Source of the DNA: an uncultured Alphaproteobacteria bacterium
GTDB lineage: Bacteria > Pseudomonadota > Alphaproteobacteria > Caulobacterales > Caulobacteraceae
Assembly (NCBI GenBank): GCA_903822175.1
Contig: CAIJOB010000028.1
Location: forward strand, 1-64,000
Reading direction: 5' to 3'
DNA: 64,000 nt
The notes under the pieces were generated by a model, which saw nothing but the letters and a program-made list of their open reading frames with translations, was not told the DNA's origin and did no database searches. The number at the start of each line of letters is the position of its first letter. Positions within the stretch are counted from its first letter, which is position 1. Below, piece by piece: positions 34,547 through 45,107 of the stretch. Made by a program: the position numbers and the translations under genes.

Positions 34547-35737
34547 ATGACGATGCTGAAGTGGATGGCCGCAGCGGCGCTGGCTCTGACCGCCGCCGGC
34601 GCCGCGCGCGCCCAGGTGCCGCTCGATAGCAGCAAGCCGCAGGAGATCGCCGGCATCCTCAACTGGAAGGGCGAGGAACAGGCCAAGGGCTTCCGCGACA
34701 TCGAGCACATCTACAAGACCAACACCATCAAGCGCGGGACCAAGGTCCACCCCCTGCCGGTCGCCGCCCATCAGATCGACCCGACCTTCAGCTACGACGG
34801 CAAGACCTGGACGATCGATGAGTACATGAAGGCCTACCGGGTCTCCGGCCTACTGGTCCTCAAGGACGGCAAGATCGTCCTGGAAAAGTACGCGCTCGGC
34901 CGCAAGCCCACCGACCGCTGGACCTCGTTCTCCGTCGCCAAGTCGGTGACCTCGACGCTCGTCGGCGCGGCGATCCAGGACGGCAAGATCAAGTCGATCA
35001 ATGCGCCGGTCACCGACTACATCCCCGACCTCAAGGGCAGCGCCTACGAAGGCGTCACCGTCCGCCAGATGCTGATGATGAGCTCCGGCGTGAAGTGGAA
35101 CGAGGACTACGTCGACCCCAACTCCGACGTCGCCAAGGCCGGCAACAAGGTCACCGAGCCCGGCGTCAATCCGATGGTCAGCTACCTGCGCAAGCTGCCG
35201 CGCGACCACCAGCCCGGTACGACCTGGCACTACAACACCGGCGAGACCGACCTGGTCGGCCTGCTGGTCTCCAAGGCCACCGGCGAGACGCTGGCCCAAT
35301 ACGCGTCGGAGAAGATCTGGAAGCCCTACGGCATGGAGCAGGACGGCGTCTGGATGGTCGATCCGGGCGACCAGGAACGCGGCGGCTGCTGCATCTCCAT
35401 GACGCTCCGCGACTACGGCCGCGTCGGCCTGTTCATCGCCGGCGACGGCCTGGCGAACGGCAAGCGCGTCACCCCGCCCGGCTACCTCGCCGACGCCACC
35501 CGGAAGGAGATCGACAACGGCGCCCCGACCGCCCCAGCCCCCGGCTACGGCTACTTCTGGTGGATGGTCGGCGACGGCGCCTATTCCGGCATCGGCATCT
35601 TCGGCCAGTCGGTCACCCTGTTCCCCAAGGACCACCTGATCGTCGTCCAGAACGCGGCCTGGCCGAAGGCCACCGGTAAGGAGCTCAGCGCGGCGCGAGC
35701 GGCGATGTGGGGCGGCGTGCTGGCGGCGGCGAAGTAG
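34547..35737 (+). CDS. Secreted class-C beta-lactamase-fold serine hydrolase
   Basis: 396 residues. Signal peptide (1-22, ending ARAQVP). SxxK is FSVAKSVTS with Ser129/Lys132; YxN is WHYNTGETD with Tyr229/Asn231; a C-terminal GYGYFWWMVGDGAYSG holds the third element. The class C beta-lactamase/esterase superfamily (Pfam Beta-lactamase) includes esterases, D-aminopeptidases and true lactamases; the closest look is the EstB/6-aminohexanoate-dimer hydrolase type. GGGGAGACC precedes the ATG. Periplasmic or secreted. Confidence 0.88.
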   Translation: MTMLKWMAAAALALTAAGAARAQVPLDSSKPQEIAGILNWKGEEQAKGFRDIEHIYKTNTIKRGTKVHPLPVAAHQIDPTFSYDGKTWTIDEYMKAYRVSGLLVLKDGKIVLEKYALGRKPTDRWTSFSVAKSVTSTLVGAAIQDGKIKSINAPVTDYIPDLKGSAYEGVTVRQMLMMSSGVKWNEDYVDPNSDVAKAGNKVTEPGVNPMVSYLRKLPRDHQPGTTWHYNTGETDLVGLLVSKATGETLAQYASEKIWKPYGMEQDGVWMVDPGDQERGGCCISMTLRDYGRVGLFIAGDGLANGKRVTPPGYLADATRKEIDNGAPTAPAPGYGYFWWMVGDGAYSGIGIFGQSVTLFPKDHLIVVQNAAWPKATGKELSAARAAMWGGVLAAAK

Positions 35738-35757
35738 GGAGACCGCAGCGCCTACGC

Positions 35758-36243
35758 CTAGGCCTCGTTCCAACCGCCCAGCACGCAGGCGACCCGCCCG
35801 CCCCGCACGCTGACGGTCGCGTGGTGGCCGGGGCCGGGTTCGAACAGGGTCGTACGCCCGCCCACGCTGACCGATACGATGATCGGCTCGCTGAACTGGC
35901 AGGCGTAGTAGGCGCGCCGGGTGATGAACGGCCCGTCCGGCACCGAGGCGCAGTCCGCTCCGCCGAAGGGATGGGAGAACGCGACGCCCCCGTAGCTGAA
36001 GTTGTGCGGCGCGCGCGACAGCAGGATCTGGCCCCAGCTGTGGCGAGGCGGCGGGCAGGGCGGGCCCTTGATGTCCCAGTCGTGGCGCAGGCCCTGCTGA
36101 TGGGCGAACAGCGCCGAGACCCCGGCGATCGGCAGGCCGACGATCAAGAGGCCGATGGTCATCAGCCCCAGCTTCGCCGTCGCGCCGCGCTTCGGCTTCT
36201 TGTAGATCGCAGCCACCAGGGTCATGGCGTCCATCCATGACAT
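35758..36243 (-). CDS. Hypothetical membrane-anchored protein
   Basis: 161 residues. A short basic N-terminus, one membrane helix (about 25-46, LGLMTIGLLIVGLPIAGVSA) and an extracytoplasmic part with three cysteines (PPCPPPRHSW, DCASVP, YYACQF and a late RVACVLGG) that may form disulfides. I do not recognise the family. Possible later starts at the inner ATGs (MDAM, MTLVAAIY) cannot be excluded; no strong ribosome-binding site marks one. Confidence 0.6.
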   Translation of the reverse strand: MSWMDAMTLVAAIYKKPKRGATAKLGLMTIGLLIVGLPIAGVSALFAHQQGLRHDWDIKGPPCPPPRHSWGQILLSRAPHNFSYGGVAFSHPFGGADCASVPDGPFITRRAYYACQFSEPIIVSVSVGGRTTLFEPGPGHHATVSVRGGRVACVLGGWNEA

Positions 36244-36300
36244 TACAGGTGTAGTCCATGGAAATTACGCCCGTAGCCGGCGGAGTCAATGTTCGCCGGG

Positions 36301-39300
36301 CTAGACGGCCTCCAGCACCTTCGCCGACTGCTTCTCCCAGCGGCCCCAGAGCGCCTTTTCCTCGGCCTTGGCCGGCGCGACGGAGGCTTCCTTGATGTGG
36401 CCGTAGCCGCGGATCTTCTGCGGGATGGCGGCGATCCGCACCGCGGTCGCCAGGCGCTCAGGCGTCAGGCCTGAGACGATCGTCGCCAGGCCCGCCTCGT
36501 AGTCCGCGATCAGGCCGCGCTCCATCTTGCGCTCCTCGCTGTAGCCGAAGAGGTCGAGCGGGCCGCCGCGCAGGCCCTTCATCCTGGCCAGCACCGGGAA
36601 CGCCGCGTCCAGCATCCAGCCGCCGAAGGCGATCTTCTTCGGGCGGCCGTCGGGCCCCTTGCGGGCGATCAGCGGCGGGGCCAGCCACACCTTGGTCTTG
36701 CCGCCGGTGAACGTCTGGTCGCGGTAGGCCTGGAAGCGGCCATCGGTGTAGAGGCGCGCGACCTCGTACTCGTCCTTGTAGGCCAGCAGCTTGTAGAGAT
36801 TGATCGCTACGGCGCGGGTCAGGGCCTCGGAGTTGAGGCCCGCCTCGGCGGCCCGCACCTGGGCCACGCGGTCGGTGTAGCGCTTGGCGTAGGCGGCGTT
36901 CTGATAGGCGGTGAGCTCGCGGGCGCGGCGCGCGATCAGGTCGTCGAGGCCCATGGTCTCGGGCGTCGGGACATCGTCCTCGCGCTTGCCGCGCTCGTCC
37001 GGATCGACGCAGGCTTTGCGGCCCAGTTCGAAGGCCTGCAGGTTGGCCTCCGCATCGACGCCGTTCAGCTTGATCGCGCGGTAGATCGCCCGGCTGGAGA
37101 TCGGGACGACACCCTTCTGCCAAGCGAAGCCCAGCATGATCATGTTGCCGTAGATCGCGTCGCCGAGGTTCTCGACCGCCAGGTTCTGGGCCGGCATCGC
37201 GTCGTAGGATTTCACCGCAGCGGCGAGGCGGCGGCCCTGCGCATCGGCGTCGAAGCGCACATCACGGTCGGTGACGAAGTCGGCAGTGGGCGCGAAGTCG
37301 GCGTTGCCGACGGCGACCGTGCGGTCCTTGGCGTAGAGCGACAGCGCGTCCGCCCCGCCGGCCGACAGCAGGTCGCAGGCGATCAGCACGTGGGTGGACG
37401 CCGCCGGCACGCGGCCGCCGACGGTGGTCTCTTCCGTCTCGCCGATGCGGACGTGGCTGAACACCGCGCCGCCCTTTTGCGCCAGGCCCGTCATGTCGAC
37501 GACGCTGGCGGCGCGGCCGTCCACGTGCGCGGCCATGGCCAGGATCGAGGCGACGGTGGTGACGCCCGTGCCGCCGATGCCGGTGAACAGGATGTTGCGC
37601 ACGCCTTCCAGCGGCTCGAACGCCGGCAGCGGGGTGCTGTCGGCGGTCAGGGCGGGCATCGACGCGCGGTGCGGGTTGGCGGCGCCTTCCAGGGTGATGA
37701 ACGAAGGGCAAAAGCCGTCGAGGCAGCTATAGTCCTGATTGCAGGACGACTGGTTGATCTTCCGCTTGCGGCCGAACTCGGTGTTCAGGGGCTCGACCGA
37801 CACGCAGTTCGACTTCACCGAACAGTCGCCGCAACCCTCGCAGACCAGCGGATTGATCATCACCCGCTTGGGCGCGGCCTCCATGGTCCCGCGCTTGCGG
37901 CGGCGGCGTTTCTCGGTGGCGCAGACCTGATCGTAGAGCAGCACCGTGACGCCCGGCGTCGCCTTCAGGCGGTTCTGCACCTCCATCAGCTCCGAGCGCG
38001 GGAACACCTCGACGCCCGGGGCCAGGTCGGTGGCGTGCCGGTACTTCTCCGGTTCGGCGGCGACGATGACGATCTTCTCGACGCCCTCGGCGTGCAGCTG
38101 GCGGGTGATCTGGGCGGGCGTGAAGCCGCTCTCCGCCTGTTGTCCCCCGGTCATGGCGACCGCGTCGTTGAACAGCAGCTTGTAGGTCATCGACGATTTG
38201 GCCGCGACCGCGGCGCGCACGGCCAGCGAGCCGGAATGGTTGTAGGTGCCGTCGCCCAGGTTGACGAAGACGTGGCTCTCGTTGGTGAACGGCGAAGCGC
38301 CGACCCAGGAGAGGCCCTCGCCGCCCATGTGGCTGTTCAGGTCGGTCGAGGGGTCGTTGAAGCTGGCCATGTAGTGACAGCCGATCCCGGCCAGCGCGCG
38401 GCTCCCCTCCGGCACGCGGGTCGAGGTGTTGTGCGGGCAGCCGGAGCAGAAGAAGGGCTTCCTCTGCTGGTCAGCCGACAGGGTCACCGCGGCCATCGAC
38501 GCGGCTGAGACCCGCGCCAGATAGTCGTGCACCCGCTCCATGTGCGGGCCCGGCGGCAGGCGGTCGGCGATGGCCAGCGCCACCTCGGCCACTGACAGCG
38601 AGCCGATTTCCGACAGCAGCGGATGGCCCTGCTCATCCACCTTGCCGATGATCTTCGGCCGGGCGTGGGCGGGCAGTTCGTAGAGGGCGGCGCGAGCCTG
38701 GGTCTCGATCAGCGGGCGCTTGTGCTCGATGACCATCATGGTCTCGAGACCGGCGGCGAAGGCGCGGATGCCCTGCGGCTCCAGCGGCCAGGGCATGCCG
38801 ACCTTATAGATCGCGACGCCAAGGTCGGCGGCCTCGGCGTGACTGATGCCCATGGCCGCGAAGGCCTCGATCACGTCCTTGTAGGCTTGGCCCTGGCAGA
38901 CGATGCCGAGCCGGGGCCGCGACGACCCCAGCATCACCCGGTCGATCTTGTTGGCGCGGGCGAAGGCCAGGGCGGCGGGGATCTTCTGGGTCCGCAGGCG
39001 CCGTTCCTTGTCCAGCGGCTGGTCCTTCAACCGGATGCCGAGACCGCCCGAGGGAATGCGGAAATTGTCCGGCAGGACGAACTCATGGCGCTTCAGGTCG
39101 ACGTCGATGGTGACGCCCGAGTCCATGGTGTCGGCCAGCGCAATCAGCCCGACCCACAGGCCGGAATAGCGGCTCATGGCGTAGCCCAGGAGGCCGTAGT
39201 CCAGCACCTCCTGCACGTCGGCGGGCGACAGCACCGGCATCTCGAAGTCCTGGAAGGCGTATTCCGACTGCGACGGCAGCGTCGAGGACTTGCAATTGTG

Positions 39301-39744
39301 GTCGTCGCCGGCCACCGCCAACACGCCACCCTTAGGGAAGACGCCGGCGAAATTGGCGTGCTTGAAGACATCACCCGTGCGGTCGACGCCAGGCGCCTTG
39401 CCGTACCACATGCCGAACACGCCATCGTACTTGGCGGTGTCGGGGAACAGGTTCGCCTGCTGGCTGCCCCAGACCGCCGTGGCGGCCAGGTCCTCGTTGA
39501 CGCCTTCCTTGAAGATGACGTCGGCGGCGGTGAGGAATTTCTTGGCGCGACCCGCCTGCTGATCCAGCCCGCCGAGCGGCGAACCGCGATAGCCGGAGGC
39601 GAATCCCGCCGTCTTCAGGCCCGCGGCCTCGTCCAGCCGGTGCTGATCGATCAGCACGCGCAGCAAAGCCTGGACGCCGGTGATGAAAACCCGACCTTCC
39701 GTGAGCAGAAACTTGTCGTCGAGCGTCACTTCAGCGTGCCGCAT
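36301..39744 (-). CDS. Fused indolepyruvate ferredoxin oxidoreductase (IorA-IorB type)
   Basis: 1147 residues. The N-terminal two-thirds is the thiamine-diphosphate-binding part (GLWVGLIALADTMDSG; later NLGDGTYNHSGSLAVRAA, the ThDP fold), followed by a ferredoxin-like cysteine cluster (VCEGCGDCSVKSNC and CNQDYSCLDGFCPSF) and a C-terminal gamma/beta-like domain starting GIGGTGVTTVASILAMA. It decarboxylates indolepyruvate and related aryl pyruvates to aryl-acetyl-CoA, reducing ferredoxin, in aromatic amino acid breakdown. Aerobic alphaproteobacteria carry this single-chain form. A divergent Lrp regulator starts about 140 bases away. Confidence 0.93.
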   Translation of the reverse strand: MRHAEVTLDDKFLLTEGRVFITGVQALLRVLIDQHRLDEAAGLKTAGFASGYRGSPLGGLDQQAGRAKKFLTAADVIFKEGVNEDLAATAVWGSQQANLFPDTAKYDGVFGMWYGKAPGVDRTGDVFKHANFAGVFPKGGVLAVAGDDHNCKSSTLPSQSEYAFQDFEMPVLSPADVQEVLDYGLLGYAMSRYSGLWVGLIALADTMDSGVTIDVDLKRHEFVLPDNFRIPSGGLGIRLKDQPLDKERRLRTQKIPAALAFARANKIDRVMLGSSRPRLGIVCQGQAYKDVIEAFAAMGISHAEAADLGVAIYKVGMPWPLEPQGIRAFAAGLETMMVIEHKRPLIETQARAALYELPAHARPKIIGKVDEQGHPLLSEIGSLSVAEVALAIADRLPPGPHMERVHDYLARVSAASMAAVTLSADQQRKPFFCSGCPHNTSTRVPEGSRALAGIGCHYMASFNDPSTDLNSHMGGEGLSWVGASPFTNESHVFVNLGDGTYNHSGSLAVRAAVAAKSSMTYKLLFNDAVAMTGGQQAESGFTPAQITRQLHAEGVEKIVIVAAEPEKYRHATDLAPGVEVFPRSELMEVQNRLKATPGVTVLLYDQVCATEKRRRRKRGTMEAAPKRVMINPLVCEGCGDCSVKSNCVSVEPLNTEFGRKRKINQSSCNQDYSCLDGFCPSFITLEGAANPHRASMPALTADSTPLPAFEPLEGVRNILFTGIGGTGVTTVASILAMAAHVDGRAASVVDMTGLAQKGGAVFSHVRIGETEETTVGGRVPAASTHVLIACDLLSAGGADALSLYAKDRTVAVGNADFAPTADFVTDRDVRFDADAQGRRLAAAVKSYDAMPAQNLAVENLGDAIYGNMIMLGFAWQKGVVPISSRAIYRAIKLNGVDAEANLQAFELGRKACVDPDERGKREDDVPTPETMGLDDLIARRARELTAYQNAAYAKRYTDRVAQVRAAEAGLNSEALTRAVAINLYKLLAYKDEYEVARLYTDGRFQAYRDQTFTGGKTKVWLAPPLIARKGPDGRPKKIAFGGWMLDAAFPVLARMKGLRGGPLDLFGYSEERKMERGLIADYEAGLATIVSGLTPERLATAVRIAAIPQKIRGYGHIKEASVAPAKAEEKALWGRWEKQSAKVLEAV

Positions 39745-39885
39745 CGCAATTTTCTTCCTTCTACCCCTCGCGCGTGGATTAGAACATCATATAGGATTGC
39801 GGGAATTGCTTGCCAAAAGCGTGCCCCCGCCTGTCGGTTCCGGGGCACGAACGAAGCACATAAGGCACTCGTGGGGGAGGAAAAC

Positions 39886-40383
39886 TTGTCTGAGGTCCTG
39901 GACGCTGTCGATGCTAAGATACTGGACCTCATCCAGCACGACGCTGGCCTGTCGGTTGCGGAGATCGCTGAGCGGGTCGGGCTGTCCTCCAGTCCCTGCT
40001 GGCGGCGCATCAAACGCCTGGAAGACGCCGGCGTCATCCAGCGCCGAGTGACGATCCTCGACCGGGAAAAACTGGGCCTGGGCTTCGAGGTCTATTGCAC
40101 CGTCAAGCTCAGCCTGCCGACCCGCGACAACCTCGACGCCTTCGAAACCGCGATCACCAAGCTGGCCGAGGTGGTGCAGTGCGCCACCGTCACCGGCTCG
40201 GCCGACTATGAACTGCGCGTGGTCACCCGCGACATGCACGCCTTCGACGACTTCCTGCGCGAGCGGATCCTGTCGCTGGGCTTGGTCTCCAACATCGAAA
40301 GCCGCATCGTCATCCGCTCGGTGAAGAACACCACCGCCGCGCCGCTGGGTCTGATCAGTCCTTACGTCAGCGCGCAGGGTTAA
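39886..40383 (+). CDS. Lrp/AsnC-family transcriptional regulator
   Basis: 165 residues from the TTG at 39886, five bases after GGAGG; a GTG at 39871 is in frame but lies on that ribosome-binding site. An N-terminal winged HTH (SVAEIAERVGLSSSPCWRRIKRLEDAGVI) is followed by the RAM ligand-sensing domain (VVQCATVTGSADYELRVVT). Lrp-family proteins bind an amino acid and form octamers. Divergent position to the indolepyruvate oxidoreductase suggests it controls that gene in response to an aromatic or branched amino acid; this is inference. Confidence 0.92.
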   Translation: MSEVLDAVDAKILDLIQHDAGLSVAEIAERVGLSSSPCWRRIKRLEDAGVIQRRVTILDREKLGLGFEVYCTVKLSLPTRDNLDAFETAITKLAEVVQCATVTGSADYELRVVTRDMHAFDDFLRERILSLGLVSNIESRIVIRSVKNTTAAPLGLISPYVSAQG

Positions 40384-40394
40384 GCGGCGACCGC

Positions 40395-40889
40395 CTAGGC
40401 CGCGAGCTGGCAGGCCTGGGCGGCGGTGCTGGTCACCTCTTCCGGCGAACGCTCGACGTTGATCCGCTCCACGACCAGGTCGTTGGCGATCAGCACGAAG
40501 CGCTGCAGGCATTCTCCCAGGAAATATTCCGGCGCCTGCATGGTGAGCCCAATCTTGCGGCCGAACGTCAGGTTGCCGTCCGACAGGAAGCTCAGTCGCC
40601 GCTCCGGGTCCAGGACGTTGGCCCAGGCCTCCATCGCCCAGGGATCGTTGCGGGCCATCACCACGATTCTGTCGAAGCCAGAGCGCAGCAGGGTCGGCGC
40701 CTCGCTGACGAACTGCGGAATATGGGTGCGGCTGCACACCGGGGTGAAGGCGCCCGGCACGCCCACGACGATCACCCGCTTGCGCATGAAGAGCTCGCGG
40801 GTGGTGGCGGATTTCAACTCGCCGTCGGCCGTCAGCCAGCCGAAGCGGGTGTCCGGCAGTTGGTCGCCAGGAAGGATGCTTTGGTCCAC
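40395..40889 (-). CDS. Second peroxiredoxin/redoxin-family protein
   Basis: 164 residues, start GTG (GAGGAGGC upstream). The site PGAFTPVCSRTHIPQF places Cys52 after Thr/Pro as in Prx5-type peroxiredoxins; it has a second Cys in the GECLQRF segment (about 125) and one near the C-terminus. Compared with the 26.9-kb peroxiredoxin the segment between is shorter. It converges with the Lrp gene with 11 bases between stops. Substrate range unknown; peroxide reduction is the family role. Confidence 0.82.
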   Translation of the reverse strand: MDQSILPGDQLPDTRFGWLTADGELKSATTRELFMRKRVIVVGVPGAFTPVCSRTHIPQFVSEAPTLLRSGFDRIVVMARNDPWAMEAWANVLDPERRLSFLSDGNLTFGRKIGLTMQAPEYFLGECLQRFVLIANDLVVERINVERSPEEVTSTAAQACQLAA

Positions 40890-41020
40890 GGACGCCTCCT
40901 CTTGGCGCGTCGCAATATCTGCAACTGGTGGATGAACCCTGAACCGGCCACCCTCGCCGGATCGTCACACAGCCGCTGCAAAAGCCTCTAAGGTACGAAC
41001 CTGCCTGCGAAAGGACGCCC

Positions 41021-41914
41021 ATGATCGAGCTCGTCATCGACCAGCGCCGCAAGGACCTCGGCGGGTTCGAAGTGGGCCGCGTCCTGCCCTTCCACGCGCA
41101 CCGGATGGTCGGCCCCTTCATCTTCTTCGACCACATGGGGCCGAAGGATTTCCAGGCGGGCTTCGGGAAGAACGTCGACGTGCGCCCGCATCCGCACATC
41201 GGGCTGTCGACCGTCTCTTACCTGTTTGAGGGCGCCATGACCCACCGCGACAGCGTGGGCTCCACCGAGGTGATCCGGCCGGGCGAGGTCAACTGGATGA
41301 CCGCGGGCAAGGGCATCACCCACTCCGAACGCTTCGAGGACCTGCGCGCGCACGGCGGCCGGATGAACGGCATCCAGGCCTGGGTGGCTCTGCCCACCGA
41401 GGCCGAGGAGATCGACCCCGCCTTCGCCCACCATGGCCTCGACGACCTGCCGACCTACGAGGGCGGCGGCATGTGGGCCCGCCTGATCGCCGGCAAGGCC
41501 TTCGGCGCCAAGGCCAAGGTCAAGACCCACTCGCCGATGTTCTATGTCCACTGGGCGCTGGACGCCGGCGCGACGGCGCAACTGCCCGCCGAATATCCCG
41601 AACGCGCCGCCTATGTGGCGCAGGGGATCATCGAGATCGACGGCAAGCAGATCAATGAGGGCCAGATGGCGGTCTTCCAGCCCGGCATGACCGTCCCGGT
41701 CACCGCCATCACCCCCGCCATCGTCATGCTGCTCGGCGGCGATCCGGTCGGCGAGCGGCTCATCGAATGGAACTTCGTCTCCTCGTCCAGGGACCGCCTC
41801 GAGCAGGCCAAGGCCGACTGGCGCGCCGGCCGCATGAAGCTCCCCGACGCCGACGACCAGGAGTTCATCCCGCTCCCGCCCGACCCGCCGGGCCCCGCGC
41901 CTGCGATGAGCTAG
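41021..41914 (+). CDS. Pirin-family protein
   Basis: 297 residues. N-terminal pirin domain with [17 protein letters not shown], whose His pair and Glu belong to the metal site of the first cupin barrel, and [22 protein letters not shown]; the C-terminal pirin domain starts near residue 185. Pirins include quercetin 2,3-dioxygenases and regulatory proteins; activity here is not readable. The ATG at 41021 has AAAGGACG upstream. Its stop is followed by repeat family B copy 2. Confidence 0.92.
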   Translation: MIELVIDQRRKDLGGFEVGRVLPFHAHRMVGPFIFFDHMGPKDFQAGFGKNVDVRPHPHIGLSTVSYLFEGAMTHRDSVGSTEVIRPGEVNWMTAGKGITHSERFEDLRAHGGRMNGIQAWVALPTEAEEIDPAFAHHGLDDLPTYEGGGMWARLIAGKAFGAKAKVKTHSPMFYVHWALDAGATAQLPAEYPERAAYVAQGIIEIDGKQINEGQMAVFQPGMTVPVTAITPAIVMLLGGDPVGERLIEWNFVSSSRDRLEQAKADWRAGRMKLPDADDQEFIPLPPDPPGPAPAMS

Positions 41915-41920
41915 GAGTCC

Positions 41921-42089
41921 AGATCCTCCACCAGCGCGCTTTGCGCGCGACAGGGGGAGGTGGCTCGGTGCGAAGCGCCGAGACGGAGGGGGTTTCACCC
42001 AGAGCGGATGGCGGAGTGGGCTGCAACCCCCTCAGTCCGTCTTCGCGGACAGCTCCCCCTCAATCGCGCTTCGCGCTGGGGGAGCATCT
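41921..42089. repeat. Dispersed palindromic repeat, family B copy 2
   Basis: About 169 bases from AGATCCTCCACCAGCGCG to CTGGGGGAGCATCTT. It shares the inverted ends, the GAGACGGAGGGGGTTT block, the GCAACCCCCTCAGTCCG block and inner hairpins with the copy at 16538-16727, but is about 20 bases shorter in the middle. It lies between pirin and sdaA and ends about 28 bases before the sdaA start. Confidence 0.8.
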
Positions 42090-42117
42090 TGGAAAGCAAT
42101 CCGCTAGACAGCGCCCC

Positions 42118-43494
<1,377 letters not shown>

Positions 43495-43508
43495 ATAGGA
43501 TCAGATAG

Positions 43509-43832
43509 ATGATCGTCGAGATGCGCACCTACACCTTGGCCCTGGGCGCCACGGGGCGGTACTTCAAGCTCTATGGCGAGAAGGGGCTCAGCGTTCAGAA
43601 GCGCATTCTGGGCCATCTGGTCGGCTACTACAGCGTCGAGGTGGGCCCCCTGAATCAGGTGATCCATCTGTGGGCCTACGAGAGCCTGGACGACCGGGCC
43701 AAGCGGCGCGCGGCCTTGTGGGCCGACCCGGAGTGGCTGGCCTATGTGGCCGAGGTCGGCGGGCTGGTGGCCAAGCAGGAGAACCAGATCCTCAACCCGG
43801 CACCCTTCTTCCAGGTCCCGCCGGCCGCCTGA
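43509..43832 (+). CDS. NIPSNAP-family protein
   Basis: 107 residues, a single ferredoxin-like dimeric alpha/beta-barrel. It starts MIVEMRTYTLALGATGRY and ends ENQILNPAPFF, both typical of NIPSNAP proteins, with VIHLWAYESLDDRAKRRAAL in between. Function in bacteria is unknown; some members sit with catabolic enzymes. It probably shares a transcript with sdaA. Confidence 0.88.
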   Translation: MIVEMRTYTLALGATGRYFKLYGEKGLSVQKRILGHLVGYYSVEVGPLNQVIHLWAYESLDDRAKRRAALWADPEWLAYVAEVGGLVAKQENQILNPAPFFQVPPAA

Positions 43833-43958
43833 ATCCTGCGTCGGTTCCGGCGGCGTTGAAGCGCGTCGCGAACAGATTCCGGCCTCACCGCAACTTCCCC
43901 CAAGCGCTCGCGCCGCCGCGGCCCGACAATCGGCCCGTCGAAATTGAGGGAGGAGCCG

Positions 43959-44225
43959 ATGTTGGGTGTGTTTCTCGCGGGCGCGATCCTGGCGGCGGGC
44001 GCGCCAGCCGCGACACCCGCGCCAGCGGACGCCAAGCCGGCGGCTGCCGAGGCCAAGGGACCGGTTCCGGACCCCAACCGCATCATCTGCCACTCCACAA
44101 ATCTGCCCGGTTCGCGCCTGGTCACCCGCAAATGCCTGACCGCCGCGGCCTGGCGCGAGCAGCAGTTGCGGGATCAGCAGGACCTCAACTATTCCCAGAA
44201 GAGCCAGCAGGTGATGACGCGCTAG
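43959..44225 (+). CDS. Small exported hypothetical protein
   Basis: 88 residues from the ATG at 43959 (GAGGGAGGAG upstream). Signal peptide (about 1-18, ending AGAPAA), then an Ala/Pro/Lys linker and a core with two Cys (IICHSTNLPGSRLVTRKC), a pattern frequent in small secreted Caulobacterales proteins, followed by AAWREQQLRDQQDLNY. The cysteines may form one disulfide. No function known. An upstream in-frame ATG at 43944 adds five residues and lies on the ribosome-binding site. Confidence 0.72.
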   Translation: MLGVFLAGAILAAGAPAATPAPADAKPAAAEAKGPVPDPNRIICHSTNLPGSRLVTRKCLTAAAWREQQLRDQQDLNYSQKSQQVMTR

Positions 44226-44232
44226 AGGTCGC

Positions 44233-44883
44233 TCAGCCGTTCTTCAGCGGGAAGTACTGGAAGAACGGCTCGGCCTCGGCCAGCACCCGCGCCACGCTCG
44301 GCCGCGCCTTCAGCCGGTCGAGATAGCCGCGAAGCTTGGGCCACGCGTCCAGCGAGATGGCGTAATCGGCATAGTAGAGCGCCGGCAGGGCCGCGCAGTC
44401 GGCGAGCGTGAAGGTCTCGCCCATCGCCCAGGGACCGGCGATCATCGGCGCGATCAGGTCATAGCCTTGGCCGACCTTGCCGCGCGCCTGCTCGACACCG
44501 AAGGGATCCTTCTCGCCCTCCGGCCGCAGCCGCTCGCTGACGATCCCCTGGAACGGCAGGTGGATGTAGCTGTCGATCAGCCGGTCCAGCAGGCGCGCCT
44601 GGCGCCCCGCATCCGGATCGGCCGGAACCAGCGACGCGGCCGACGGATAGTGCTGCGCCAGATACTCCACGACGATCGAGGACTCCGGGATGGTTTGCCC
44701 CCGCGCCTCGTCCCGCAGCACGGGGAACTTGGCCAGCGGCCAGACCTTCGCGAACGCCGCCCGGTCATCCGGATCGCCCAGGTTCACGATCCTCGGCTCG
44801 AACGGAATGTCGGCGTCATACAGCGCGATCAGCGACTTCCAGCAGAACGAAGACAGCGGGTGATAGTAGAGGGTCAGGGACAC
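44233..44883 (-). CDS. Glutathione S-transferase family protein
   Basis: 216 residues from the GTG at 44883 (GGAG seven bases upstream; a further GTG at 44898 is less likely). N-terminal thioredoxin-like domain SLTLYYHPLSSFCWKSL, with the Ser/Cys region that activates glutathione and the PESSIVVEYL glutathione-gamma-Glu motif; C-terminal all-alpha domain with FTLADCAALPALYYAD. It conjugates glutathione to electrophiles or acts as a reductase; substrate unknown. Confidence 0.88.
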   Translation of the reverse strand: MSLTLYYHPLSSFCWKSLIALYDADIPFEPRIVNLGDPDDRAAFAKVWPLAKFPVLRDEARGQTIPESSIVVEYLAQHYPSAASLVPADPDAGRQARLLDRLIDSYIHLPFQGIVSERLRPEGEKDPFGVEQARGKVGQGYDLIAPMIAGPWAMGETFTLADCAALPALYYADYAISLDAWPKLRGYLDRLKARPSVARVLAEAEPFFQYFPLKNG

Positions 44884-44942
44884 GGGCCAACTCCACACCT
44901 AGGTGACGACCTAAGTCCCTGGCGGCTTGCGGAGCGTCAACA

Positions 44943-45086
44943 CCAAAAACCTCCCCCGATTTCGGGGGAGGGGGACCACGAATGTGGTGGAGGGGGCGCT
45001 GCCGCCGCACAGAGTCCGACGCATGGCCCCAACGCCCCCTCCACCGCTTCGCGGTCCCCCTCCCCCGTTGAGACGGGGGAGGTTTT
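44943..45086. repeat. Dispersed palindromic repeat, family A copy 2
   Basis: About 144 bases. Arms CCAAAAACCTCCCCCGAT and ACGGGGGAGGTTTTGAG are nearly perfect inverted ends, with strong hairpin CTCCCCCGATTTCGGGGGAG at the left. Internal blocks match the copy that is translated inside asnB. It separates the GST and pgsA genes, lying about 20 bases beyond the pgsA stop. Confidence 0.9.
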
Positions 45087-45107
45087 GAGAGGCCGAGCCC
45101 AGGCCCT

